Shown here in pieces: positions 25,637 to 33,897 of a DNA stretch of 64,000 bases. Origin of the DNA: Flagellimonas alvinocaridis (GTDB lineage: Bacteria > Bacteroidota > Bacteroidia > Flavobacteriales > Flavobacteriaceae); contig NZ_SNTZ01000003.1 of assembly GCF_004916895.1 (NCBI RefSeq), positions 186,001 through 250,000 of the forward strand, given 5' to 3'. The notes under the pieces were generated by a model that saw nothing but the letters and a program-made list of their open reading frames with translations, was not told the DNA's origin and did no database searches. Numbering within the stretch: position 1 is the first letter of the stretch; each line of letters starts with the position of its first letter. The position numbers were made by a program, and so were the translations under genes.

Positions 25637-26431
25637 TTATGCCCCAACGGCACCTAAGGTGTACAGCTGCTCCAGTGTAGGGGTTTCGCTACCACCTTCG
25701 GGCTCCAAGGTAATGCCAAATGCTTCAGATTCATTGGGATTGGGTAGAGAGAACAATTTACTGTCGGCCGTGGCAAAGTCTTCCAAGAGACCAATACTAG
25801 TGGGGGTCAATGGGCTCAATTTTAGGGACCAGACCTGATAGGTATAACCAGGTGGAGGTTCGGGAAGACCCTGGGCGTCGATAATGACCTTGCTTTCTTC
25901 CCGGTTCCAGTAGGCCTTGGCATACGAATCTGGAGATACAGCCTGTCCGCCTAACGCTACAACCGTAACATTTTGGTCACGAAGTTGCTGTAGAAGAGCT
26001 TCCTTATCAATAACTCTTTCTTGGGTAGTGGATAGGATTTCCTCCAGATTTTCCCTTTCCTGATTGGTAATTTCTATTTCGGTCTTAAGCTTATTGTTCT
26101 CAAGGTACAGCCCAAAAAGTCCCACAGCCAATAATACCGCTGCTGCCCAACCTAGATAACTGCCCCAAGGTGTTCGCTTTTTGGAGGCTTCGGGTTTAAA
26201 CGGTATAACATCGTCTAATTGGGCCAAAATCTCATTAAAATTATCCTTTGGTAATTTTGGGGAAGCAGTTCGGGTAAGCTGAAGTACAGTTTCCTCAATA
26301 GCCTCAATCTCTTTTTGGATTTCAGGGTGTTGTAGCGCGTAGTGTTGCACCTCCAAATTTTCCTCAGGGGAAAGTGCTCCAGCTACGTAGAGTTCCAAAA
26401 TTCCTGATGCTATGTATTCCTTTACATCCAT
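25637..26431 (-). CDS. Anti-sigma factor (RskA-like)
   Basis: 264 residues. The N-terminal helical anti-sigma part (IASGILELYVAGALSPEENLEVQHY) is followed by one transmembrane helix (LGWAAAVLLAVGLFGLYL, about 95-113), a coiled coil (ITNQERENLEEIL ...) and a periplasmic RskA-type domain (AYWNREESKVIIDAQGLPEP shown in part, YTYQVWSLKLSPLTPTSIGLL). It starts 1 bp after the sigma-factor stop. It should hold the ECF sigma factor at the membrane until an envelope signal triggers release. Confidence 0.9.
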   Translation of the reverse strand: MDVKEYIASGILELYVAGALSPEENLEVQHYALQHPEIQKEIEAIEETVLQLTRTASPKLPKDNFNEILAQLDDVIPFKPEASKKRTPWGSYLGWAAAVLLAVGLFGLYLENNKLKTEIEITNQERENLEEILSTTQERVIDKEALLQQLRDQNVTVVALGGQAVSPDSYAKAYWNREESKVIIDAQGLPEPPPGYTYQVWSLKLSPLTPTSIGLLEDFATADSKLFSLPNPNESEAFGITLEPEGGSETPTLEQLYTLGAVGA

Positions 26432-26432
26432 C

Positions 26433-26963
26433 TTATTGGGGTAAATTTTTCCGTATTTCGGAAATACAACTTCTAATCCGTGTTTTTATGGTGCCTATTG
26501 GTGTCTTTAATTCTTTTGCGGCTTCCTTTTGGGTAAATCCCTTAAAATAAAGCAAATCTATCAATAGAATACATTTATCCTTCAACCCCTTCAATAACGA
26601 TTGCAGCCCAATGGTGTCTATTTTGCCATTTAGGTCCTCACTGTTTTCATAAATACCTACGAGAGAATCAACAGGGAGGTTTTTCTTTTGGTTTTTATGG
26701 CTTTTGGAACGCAGTTCGTCAATGGCCGTATTACGGGCAATATTCAAAATCCAAGTGAAAAATCGACCTTTGGAAGTATCGTATTGGTCCGACTTGTTCC
26801 AGATTTTCACAAATACATCTTGACAAAGTTCTTGGGAGCGTTCCGGGTCTTTGAGTATTACATTGATTACCCCACAAATATTTTCCGCATACATATTGTG
26901 CAAGGTCTCAAAAGCGGCCTTGTCCTTATTCTGGAATCTTTGTATGAGGTTGTCCAAATGCAT
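26433..26963 (-). CDS. ECF-type RNA polymerase sigma factor
   Basis: 176 residues. Region 2 includes ELCQDVFVKIWNKSDQYD and GRFFTWILNIARNTAIDELRS. Region 4 includes LIDLLYFKGFTQKEAAKEL and TPIGTIKTRIRSCISEIRK. It sits directly upstream of an RskA-like anti-sigma gene, as in SigK/RskA pairs, so it probably responds to an envelope or redox cue. The nearby YjdI/YjdJ-like genes lie upstream on the same strand with a 70-bp gap and may be separate. Confidence 0.92.
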   Translation of the reverse strand: MHLDNLIQRFQNKDKAAFETLHNMYAENICGVINVILKDPERSQELCQDVFVKIWNKSDQYDTSKGRFFTWILNIARNTAIDELRSKSHKNQKKNLPVDSLVGIYENSEDLNGKIDTIGLQSLLKGLKDKCILLIDLLYFKGFTQKEAAKELKTPIGTIKTRIRSCISEIRKNLPQ

Positions 26964-27033
26964 AGCTGTCCAGCTAAAGATATAAAAATAAGGTGCTCCC
27001 CAAAGGGTTTGTTTGGAAAATAGAAGTTATGGC

Positions 27034-27333
27034 TTACGCAATATTGATTCCTTTTAGAACCAACGTTTTCCATTCAGGGTGTTTACTTATATAAGTAGCA
27101 ACAAAAGGACAGAGTGGGACCAAGGTAAGGTCTTCTGCTTTAATGTGTTCCAGTGTTTGTTTGATCAATTTGGAACCAATGCCCTTTCCGCCATGGGACT
27201 CAGGTACTTCGGTATGGGTAAGATAGATTTTTTCCTTGGCACGGATGTATTCTATTTTGGCAATAGAATCGCCCAAGTCAAACTCAAACTGTTTGGCTTC
27301 AGCGTTGTCCACAAGTTTATACTCTTGTTCCAT
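27034..27333 (-). CDS. Small GNAT-type acetyltransferase (YjdJ-like)
   Basis: 99 residues from ATG 27333. It matches the short GNAT family of E. coli YjdJ: KIYLTHTEVPESHGGKGIGSKLI (shown in part, with acetyl-CoA loop GGKGIGSKL) and LCPFVATYISKHPEW near the end. A frame extending to 27432 overlaps the YjdI-like gene and is rejected. It follows the YjdI-like gene with a 2-bp gap, the same order as yjdI-yjdJ in E. coli. Substrate unknown. Confidence 0.85.
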   Translation of the reverse strand: MEQEYKLVDNAEAKQFEFDLGDSIAKIEYIRAKEKIYLTHTEVPESHGGKGIGSKLIKQTLEHIKAEDLTLVPLCPFVATYISKHPEWKTLVLKGINIA

Positions 27334-27335
27334 AA

Positions 27336-27554
27336 TCAGGAGGTAGGGGTGTAGTGGCTCAGTGCTCCCGAAGGGTAATGGGCAATCTGGTTCTTTAATT
27401 CCTGGGTCGAGGCATTTTCGGCCTTTATCCAAGGTTTGTCCTTCGGATTATATACTTGGGGGAGCATTTTCACACAGATTCCTGCATGTTGGCACAGTTT
27501 GGGTTTCCATACCACGGTGATTTCCCCATTGGAGTATTCTTTTGTTATTTCCAT
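27336..27554 (-). CDS. YjdI-like (4Fe-4S) mono-cluster protein
   Basis: 72 residues. The family signature is visible: GEITVVWKPKLCQHAGICVKMLPQVYN (in part, with conserved CxHxGxC: CQHAGIC), then PKDKPWIKAENAS and the C-terminal HYPSGALSHY. E. coli YjdI has this architecture; the fourth cysteine often present near the PSGAL motif is replaced here (YPSGALS). It is co-oriented and nearly contiguous with the YjdJ-like gene. Role unknown. Confidence 0.85.
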   Translation of the reverse strand: MEITKEYSNGEITVVWKPKLCQHAGICVKMLPQVYNPKDKPWIKAENASTQELKNQIAHYPSGALSHYTPTS

Positions 27555-27584
27555 ATGAAATGGTTTTTACAATGTTTCAAGGGT

Positions 27585-27612
27585 AAACGGCGGCCCATGG
27601 GCCGCCGTTTTT
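27585..27612. terminator. GC-rich hairpin downstream of sodC
   Basis: A perfect 26-bp palindrome (AAACGGCGGCCCA with TGGGCCGCCGTTT). The T-tract is longer on the plus side (five T); on the minus strand it is only TTT. It lies between sodC and the YjdI-like gene and probably ends sodC transcription. Confidence 0.7.
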
Positions 27613-27613
27613 A

Positions 27614-28201
27614 TTACTGTATAATACCGGTACAGGAAACCCTGGCTCCTGCGGCTCCACTGGGTTGCGATGTGAAATCATCCACACCTTGGTGAACGAT
27701 GACCGCTTTACCCATGATGTCCTTGGTTTCATCGTCGCACCCGATGCACCATTCCTTGGTGGCAAAATCTACGGTGGCATTACCTTCGGCATCGGCCACA
27801 AAGTTGCCAATGTCTCCTTTATGGTACCCTTCCTGGGCACCCCATTTTCCGTGGGGTTGGAAGGTTGGGTTCCAATGACCTCCGGTAGACGTTCCATCAG
27901 CCGAAGAACAATCAGCCTTCTCGTGGATATGTATGGCGTGTTCACCTTCGGTAAGACCGGTAAGGTGCGCTTTCATGACAACCGTGCCATTTTCTTCGGT
28001 AAAGGCTACATCGCCACTTACATTACTGTCACTTTTGGGTTCCATTTTAAACGAAATGGATTTGGTTTCCATTGTTTCAACCACTTGTTCAACGGTTTCC
28101 TCTATTTCTTCGGATGTCTCTTCCGCTTCCTTTTTTACTTGTTTGCAGCTAAAGCCAACCATTAGCGCCAGCCCAATTACCACTGCGGGTATTTTTTTCA
28201 T
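27614..28201 (-). CDS. sodC: Cu/Zn superoxide dismutase lipoprotein
   Basis: 195 residues. A lipoprotein signal (LALMVGFSC) is followed by a Glu-rich linker (EETSEEIEETVEQVVE), then the SodC fold. Copper/zinc ligands are visible in EHAIHIHEKADC, GGHWNP, HGKWG and HKGDIGN, and the late GKAVIVHQGVDDF supplies the last Cu histidine. A Cys pair (ADC ... VSC) can form the family disulfide. It acts in the periplasm on superoxide. It has its own promoter (28225-28255). Confidence 0.95.
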   Translation of the reverse strand: MKKIPAVVIGLALMVGFSCKQVKKEAEETSEEIEETVEQVVETMETKSISFKMEPKSDSNVSGDVAFTEENGTVVMKAHLTGLTEGEHAIHIHEKADCSSADGTSTGGHWNPTFQPHGKWGAQEGYHKGDIGNFVADAEGNATVDFATKEWCIGCDDETKDIMGKAVIVHQGVDDFTSQPSGAAGARVSCTGIIQ

Positions 28202-28224
28202 TAGTGAGAATTTTTAGGTTTAGT

Positions 28225-28255
28225 CTAAGGTAACCATTATTTAGGGAGGTGTCAA
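28225..28255 (-). promoter_or_regulatory. Promoter of sodC
   Basis: On the minus strand, TTG (28255-28253), 20 bp, then TACCTTAG (28232-28225) fits the TTG-N19-TAnnTTTG type with one change. The ATG follows 23 bp later. Confidence 0.6.
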
Positions 28256-28349
28256 TAATTTTCCGATCAATCAACTTAAGGCACCATACGATTTTGTACA
28301 TAGGACCGTTATAGAAATACCATTTGTGTTGACTATCAACATATAAATT

Positions 28350-28562
28350 ATGACGGTGATCTCTAAGGTTCTAGATTATATCAACTTCTTTGTGTACTGC
28401 AAAAAGAAAAAAACTTTTTGTAAAGGATACCGCCGTCTAAGGGAAAACAAAGTAAAGGGATATATTAACCAGAGGGAATACGCAAAATCGCTTCGAAATA
28501 TCTACAATGCCGTAATTGAACTAGAGTTGGATTATTTTGACATCCGACACATGCGGTTATAA
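28350..28562 (+). CDS. Small basic protein of unknown function
   Basis: 70 residues, Lys/Arg-rich at the N-terminus (CKKKKTFCKGYRRLRENKVKG), then a helix-like YAKSLRNIYNAVIELELDYFD. No family is recognised. It is kept because it is preceded by AT-rich DNA with a small inverted repeat (GTTGA-CTA-TCAAC, 28328-28340) and is not antisense to a gene. It ends 11 bp before the convergent hydrolase gene. It may be spurious. Confidence 0.4.
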   Translation: MTVISKVLDYINFFVYCKKKKTFCKGYRRLRENKVKGYINQREYAKSLRNIYNAVIELELDYFDIRHMRL

Positions 28563-28573
28563 TCTCCTATTTT

Positions 28574-29791
28574 TTAAATCAACTTGTTGATTACCTGAGT
28601 CTCGCTGTGTAAGGTTTTGTGCACGGGACATTTATCAGCAATCTGCATGATTCGGGCTTTTTGTTTCTCATCCAAGTCTCCGGTTAATTTAATATCCCGG
28701 TAAAAGGTATCAATTTTTGTTCCCTCGCTTTCGCAGTTTTCACAATCTATGGCATGCGTTTTTTCGTAGGAAGTATGCACCTCAATGTTTTCAAGGGGCC
28801 AACCTTTGCGTTTAACATACATTTGCACGGTCATGACCGTGCAGGCCGAAAGCCCCGCCGAAACCAGTTCATAGGGAGAAGGGCCAAAATCGTTCCCGCC
28901 ATAAGATGTGGGCTCATCAGCTGTCATAAAATGGTTTCCAACCTTCATTTGGGTAGTGAAGCCATTGTCACCATCCAAACTTGCCACTACTTGGTGCTCG
29001 GTTTTTAAAGGTGTATTTAGGGTGTTCTCAATATCCAGATACCGTGTCGCCCAACCTGCAATAACTTCACCTGCATAGATGGAGTCTTGTTTGTTGGACA
29101 ATAGGTGGTCGGCACCATCCAATGAGATAAAACTCTTGGGGTGATGTGCAGCAATATAAATATCTTGGGCATTTTTGATTTCTACGGTCAAATCTTGGGG
29201 CGAATGAAGAATGAGTATGGGTTTTCTCAGGTTTTTGATGACTTCTATTAGGGATTTGTTTTCCAAATCATCCAAAAACTGTTTTTTGATGGTAAAGTCC
29301 CGCCCGCTCAAATTTACAACAGCTTTCCCAGTAGTATTGATTTCTTCTAGATCACTCTTCAATAAATGCTTTACATGAACAGGATTGGATGGAGTTCCTA
29401 TGGTAGCCACTGCCTTTACCGAAGCAATTTCTGAAGCTGCAAAGATGGAAGCCGCACCACCCAAAGAATGGCCAATGATCAAAGCAGGGGCTTTGTATTT
29501 TTCCTTTAGGAAATCTGCCGCAGCAATCAAATCCTGTACATTTCCAGAAAAATTGGTATCCGCAAAATCCCCTTCACTTTCACCAAGTCCGGTAAAGTCA
29601 AAACGCAGCACGCCAAAACCTTTTGAGGTCAATGCCCTGCCAATGTGTTTAACCGCCAAGAGATTTTTGGTGCAGGTAAAGCAATGCGCAAAGAGTACAA
29701 AGTTGTGCGGTTGTTGGTCCACCGGCAGCTCCAAGCGACCTACCAGTATTTGCCCTTCTTTATTATTGAAAGTTACTTTTTGAATCCCCAT
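28574..29791 (-). CDS. Alpha/beta hydrolase - OsmC fusion protein
   Basis: 405 residues, two domains. Residues 1-250 form an alpha/beta hydrolase with the nucleophile elbow GHSLGGAAS, acid region ILHSPQDLTVE and His in SLDGADHLLS. Residues 270-405 form an OsmC/Ohr-like peroxide-reduction domain with cysteines in GLSACTVMTVQMYV and CPVHKTLHSE. This bifunctional architecture is known in Proteobacteria and Bacteroidota. It probably pairs ester or thioester hydrolysis with hydroperoxide detoxification in the cytoplasm. Monocistronic. Confidence 0.92.
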   Translation of the reverse strand: MGIQKVTFNNKEGQILVGRLELPVDQQPHNFVLFAHCFTCTKNLLAVKHIGRALTSKGFGVLRFDFTGLGESEGDFADTNFSGNVQDLIAAADFLKEKYKAPALIIGHSLGGAASIFAASEIASVKAVATIGTPSNPVHVKHLLKSDLEEINTTGKAVVNLSGRDFTIKKQFLDDLENKSLIEVIKNLRKPILILHSPQDLTVEIKNAQDIYIAAHHPKSFISLDGADHLLSNKQDSIYAGEVIAGWATRYLDIENTLNTPLKTEHQVVASLDGDNGFTTQMKVGNHFMTADEPTSYGGNDFGPSPYELVSAGLSACTVMTVQMYVKRKGWPLENIEVHTSYEKTHAIDCENCESEGTKIDTFYRDIKLTGDLDEKQKARIMQIADKCPVHKTLHSETQVINKLI

Positions 29792-29859
29792 ATTGCTTTT
29801 TTAGGTTGATAAATGAGCAATTGACCCATCCAACATTAGTTCAACGGGGTCAAAAACCA

Positions 29860-30576
29860 CTAACTCTCGTCCTTAGCTTTTTTTGCAAAGACCTTTCTTA
29901 AGTCGGGATTAAAAAAGAAACCTATCTGCAAACGGTCATAAACGGCATTGGCAAACTGGTTTCTAAGGTACCCAAACTGAACACTGCTATTCTCCGTAAT
30001 ATGGATGCCCAAAGCACCGTACAAACGGTTTTGTCCAAACAAATCGTCTTGTAGGTTTATGAACAACTCGTCATAAAAATTCAAGAAAAAGGTATCAGTG
30101 AGCGGCAAGGTCATTTGGATACGATAGCGGGCCCTGTACTGGGTATCGGTGGTATCCCCTAGTTCCAAAAACCGTTGCTCCAAACGATAGCGGTGTTCAA
30201 AAAGGAATTCCCAAACCTTGTTTTTTAATATGAATTGTTCAAATATTCGATGTTCCCTACTATCCAATCCTCCCAAGGGTTCATCAAAAGAACCATCGGT
30301 CTTTATGAAACCATAACCAACAGTGGCAATGGCACTCGGGTCTATGTGGTAATTTAATCCGGTACGCAACAGCAGCTGGTTAAAGTTGCTTGTGGTTTCA
30401 TAATATCGGAATTGTGCTTCGGTATGTATACTGAATCGTTCCGATACCTTATTGGTGCCAAAATACATATACCAAGCCCCCCATTTGTCCTCTCCGGGTT
30501 CTTGGGCATTCAAAACTACTATAGCGGTAAGCGCGACCCAAAGGGTCGATATTAATTTTCTTTTTCTTTGCTGCAT
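29860..30576 (-). CDS. DUF2490 family outer-membrane protein
   Basis: 238 residues with a signal peptide (ending VVLNAQ). It matches DUF2490: WGAWYMYFGTNKVSERFSIHTEAQFRYYE, LLLRTGLNYHID, FEHRYRLEQRFLE, YRARYRIQMTLPL, RLYGALGIHITENSSVQFGYL. The barrel-type alternation suggests an outer-membrane beta-barrel of unknown function. Its start shares one base with the stop region of the upstream BNR-repeat gene (both at 30576), so the two are translationally coupled. Confidence 0.88.
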   Translation of the reverse strand: MQQRKRKLISTLWVALTAIVVLNAQEPGEDKWGAWYMYFGTNKVSERFSIHTEAQFRYYETTSNFNQLLLRTGLNYHIDPSAIATVGYGFIKTDGSFDEPLGGLDSREHRIFEQFILKNKVWEFLFEHRYRLEQRFLELGDTTDTQYRARYRIQMTLPLTDTFFLNFYDELFINLQDDLFGQNRLYGALGIHITENSSVQFGYLRNQFANAVYDRLQIGFFFNPDLRKVFAKKAKDES

Positions 30577-33500
30577 TAATCTAAACTAAAGGTTTCTGTT
30601 TCTTTAAAAGGTGATACATCTATGGCTTCAATGGATTCGCGATAAGGTTTCCATTTTTCATTGAAAAAGGTATTGGTTTTATCCAAAGCCGATTTTAATT
30701 CGTCTTCCGCAAAGCGGATGAGTCTTTTTTCTGTTTCAGTGATTCCGGACTGACGGCTACCAACATATGAACCAGCCGTATTGAGCCTTTGCACTACAGA
30801 AGGCTCTGGATTTCGGGTAATGCCTTGGCGTTTGTCTTCCTTGCCCAAATATAGGGCTATAACCGAATCTATTTCCTTTACTATGTTCTTTGAAGCTTCA
30901 ATTTGATCCTTGAACTTTTCCTTGTCCAATTCTTTAAGCTCTTTTTGGAACTTGTTGGCCAAGTTCTTGTTCTCCACCAATTGTTTTACTGCATCTGCAG
31001 CAGTTTGTGTATAACCGTCCAATTTTTTTCCAGTGGCATACACTTCATTTATAGATGCCAAGGAAATGTTTAAGCGGGGGTCTGTTTTTACGGTAACAGA
31101 GGTGGAATCCTTAAATTGTCCATAATGGGCCACCACTTTATAGGTTCCAGGTTTAACGGTTAATCCGCCCGACTCTCTTGGATTTTTTACAATCGTCCTT
31201 GATGGGGAATCAGGAGCTTTTTCATCCAGCCCCCAATAGATTCTATGAAACCCGGCCTTTTTGGGTGTCTTGTATTTTAGGGTTCTGATGAGTTTGTCTC
31301 CATCATAAAAATTAAAGAAGATGGAGTCTTTGTTTTTTTCCTTGGTGCTTTCCGAGTTTGAAGCTTCTTCCCCGTTTTCATCTTCTTTTTTGTTGCCAGC
31401 GTCTTTTTTAGTAGCCACATCTTTGATGTAGTAGGTAATCATCGCTCCCGATGGTCTATTTTCAGCATTATACAGGGCATCACCACCAAATCGGCTTCCT
31501 GTGGGTTGCTGATATGCTGCCAAGTAGGCATCAGGACTGTTGAACAGGCTAATTTCCTTTTGCAAAAGAGCTGTATTGCCCGCCAAAGCACGCAATGGTC
31601 TAACATCATCCAGTACCCAAGCGGCCCTACCAAAGGTGCCAATGACCAAATCCTGCTCTCTGGGCTGTAGGACCAAATCTTTGGTGGAAACGGACGGAAA
31701 GCCTTTTCCCCATTTTTGCCATTTGGAACCAGCGTTTAGAGAAATGTATAATCCATCATCTGTACCTAAAAACATAAGGTTGGGGTTTTCCGAATCTTCC
31801 AAGATGCTAAGTGTATAGCTTTCAACATCATTTTCATCTACAATACGGGTCCATGTTTTTCCGTAATCTTTGGTTCTGTAAGCATACGGAGTGTAGTTGA
31901 ACCTTCTGTAATCATTGGCGACCAACAAGGCTTCGCCTTTATTTTTTTGCGAGGCTTTTATTTGTGGAATCCAACTGCCTGCGGGTAACCCTTTAATGTT
32001 TTTGGTGACATCAACCCAAGTACTACCGCCATTTTGGGTATAGTGTACCTGACCGTCATCCGTACCCACCCATAGCATATCTTTTTCAACGGGTGAGGGT
32101 TCTACCACAATAATGGTACAATGGTTTTCAGCCCCTGTGGCATCCATGGTAAGTCCACCACTTTCGCTCTGTTTCTGTTTTTTGGGGTCATTGGTGGTCA
32201 GATCAGGGGAAATGACTTCCCATGTGAGTCCCTTATCGGTGGATTTATGTACAAACTGACTTCCAAAGTAGACTGTGCCATTATCAAAGGGGTCTTGGCC
32301 AATGGCTGCATTCCAATTGAAACGGAGCATGGTTTCCGGATCTGGATGGGTTGGACGAACGGTGTAGTCGTTTCCTGTTTTCCAATCGTATCGGCGAACA
32401 TAGCCTTGTTGGCTCATGGCATATCCAAATTGACTGTTGTCTTTATCCGGGACAACATCAAAACCATCTCCAAAGGCAATTTCTTGCCAATAGCTGTTCC
32501 GTATACCTTGATCTTTCCAAACATAGGCTGGTCCTCTCCAAGAACCATTATCCTGCATGCCCCCATATACATTGTATGGAAACTCATTATCCACATTAAT
32601 GTGGTAGAATTGGGCAACGGGCAAATTGCCAATAAAGCGCCAGGTCTTGCCTCCATTTTTGGTGATGTTCAACCCACCGTCATTGCCATCCAACATGAAC
32701 TGTCCGTTGGTAGGATGTATCCACCAGGCATGGTGGTCAGGGTGCACACCATTGGTAACTCCGTAGGCAGGCATCAATTGGGTAAAATTCTTCCCACCAT
32801 CCTCAGATACATTTATGTAGGTGAAAACAGAGTAAACACGATTTTCATTCTGGGGGTCTACATAGATTTCGGAGTAATAAAATGGGCGATTGCCAATATC
32901 GTTTTTATCATTGATTTTTTCCCATTTGAAACCTCCATCAACCGATCTGTACAATGCATTTTTTTTGGCTTCTACCAATGCATAGACAATATTGGGCTTG
33001 TTACGTGCAATGGCAATACCAATCCGGCCCAGTTCGCCTTTGGGCAAACCATCCTCCTCGGTAATCTGTTTCCAAGTGGCCCCTCCATCATGGGTCATGT
33101 ACAGACCGCTGCCTTCACCTCCTGATTTAAAGAACCACGGGTCGCGTTTATGCTCCCACATGGCCGCAATCAATTTATTCGGATTGGTGGGGTCCATGAC
33201 CAAATCGGCCACTCCGGTTTTATTATTTACAAAAAGTACCTTCTCCCAAGTCTTTCCACCATCAATAGTTTTAAAAACACCGCGTTCAGGGTGCTCACCC
33301 CATGGTGAACCAATGGCCCCAACATAGACTACATCAGGGTTGGTGGGGTCAATAATGACCCTATGAATATGACGGGTTTTCTCTAGCCCCATAGACTTCC
33401 AACTTTTTCCACCATCAAGGGATTTGTAGATACCGTATCCACCGTTGAGACTGTTCCGCGGGTTTCCCTCTCCGGTACCTACCCAAATTACGGATGGGTT

Positions 33501-33785
33501 GGATTGTTGAATGGCAATTGCACCAATGGAGGCAGTAACCTCATTGTCAAATATAGGTTCCCATTTAATCCCTCCCGAAGTCGATTTCCACAGGCCGCCC
33601 GAAGCGGTTCCCACATACATGACATCTGGATTGGATAGTTCTACATCAATGGCAGTGACACGACCGCTCATTCCGGCTGGTCCAATGTTCCGAGGCTTCA
33701 TGTCCTGAAGCAAATCCATTGAAAAATCTTGGGCAAAAAGAGATATTGATGCGAAGAGCATCAACAGGAAAAGAGGCTTTTTCAT
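30576..33785 (-). CDS. Exported BNR-repeat (VPS10/sortilin-like) beta-propeller protein
   Basis: 1069 residues from ATG 33785 (MKKPLFLLMLFASISLFAQ signal); a TTG four codons upstream is rejected. About ten BNR/Asp-box motifs of the SxDGGxxW type are visible (SLDGGKSW, TIDGGKTW, THDGGATW, SVDGGFKW, TKNGGKTW, TQNGGSTW), forming one or two propellers over residues 30-760. The C-terminal third holds a charged linker and a beta-sandwich (TYKVVAHYGQFKDSTSVTVK), then helices. These are often called glycosyl hydrolases in Bacteroidota, but no catalytic residues can be assigned. It is coupled to the DUF2490 gene. Confidence 0.88.
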   Translation of the reverse strand: MKKPLFLLMLFASISLFAQDFSMDLLQDMKPRNIGPAGMSGRVTAIDVELSNPDVMYVGTASGGLWKSTSGGIKWEPIFDNEVTASIGAIAIQQSNPSVIWVGTGEGNPRNSLNGGYGIYKSLDGGKSWKSMGLEKTRHIHRVIIDPTNPDVVYVGAIGSPWGEHPERGVFKTIDGGKTWEKVLFVNNKTGVADLVMDPTNPNKLIAAMWEHKRDPWFFKSGGEGSGLYMTHDGGATWKQITEEDGLPKGELGRIGIAIARNKPNIVYALVEAKKNALYRSVDGGFKWEKINDKNDIGNRPFYYSEIYVDPQNENRVYSVFTYINVSEDGGKNFTQLMPAYGVTNGVHPDHHAWWIHPTNGQFMLDGNDGGLNITKNGGKTWRFIGNLPVAQFYHINVDNEFPYNVYGGMQDNGSWRGPAYVWKDQGIRNSYWQEIAFGDGFDVVPDKDNSQFGYAMSQQGYVRRYDWKTGNDYTVRPTHPDPETMLRFNWNAAIGQDPFDNGTVYFGSQFVHKSTDKGLTWEVISPDLTTNDPKKQKQSESGGLTMDATGAENHCTIIVVEPSPVEKDMLWVGTDDGQVHYTQNGGSTWVDVTKNIKGLPAGSWIPQIKASQKNKGEALLVANDYRRFNYTPYAYRTKDYGKTWTRIVDENDVESYTLSILEDSENPNLMFLGTDDGLYISLNAGSKWQKWGKGFPSVSTKDLVLQPREQDLVIGTFGRAAWVLDDVRPLRALAGNTALLQKEISLFNSPDAYLAAYQQPTGSRFGGDALYNAENRPSGAMITYYIKDVATKKDAGNKKEDENGEEASNSESTKEKNKDSIFFNFYDGDKLIRTLKYKTPKKAGFHRIYWGLDEKAPDSPSRTIVKNPRESGGLTVKPGTYKVVAHYGQFKDSTSVTVKTDPRLNISLASINEVYATGKKLDGYTQTAADAVKQLVENKNLANKFQKELKELDKEKFKDQIEASKNIVKEIDSVIALYLGKEDKRQGITRNPEPSVVQRLNTAGSYVGSRQSGITETEKRLIRFAEDELKSALDKTNTFFNEKWKPYRESIEAIDVSPFKETETFSLD

Positions 33786-33897
33786 TTTTAAGGTCAATTA
33801 GTCGCCTAAAGATACCAAAAACCCCAAGTGGAATTCTTAAAAGGATGTTAACTGAAGCTGTACAGCAGGGAAACGTGCTCTATTTGAATTGAATGGG

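Noticed and set aside
32121-33125. 334-codon open frame on the plus strand
   Set aside because: Fully antisense to the BNR-repeat propeller gene, whose motifs are clear. The antisense protein has no recognisable family.
30576-33785. Assignment as a catalytic glycosyl hydrolase
   Set aside because: BNR/Asp-box motifs explain the similarity; no catalytic acid pair can be pointed to, so only the propeller is claimed.
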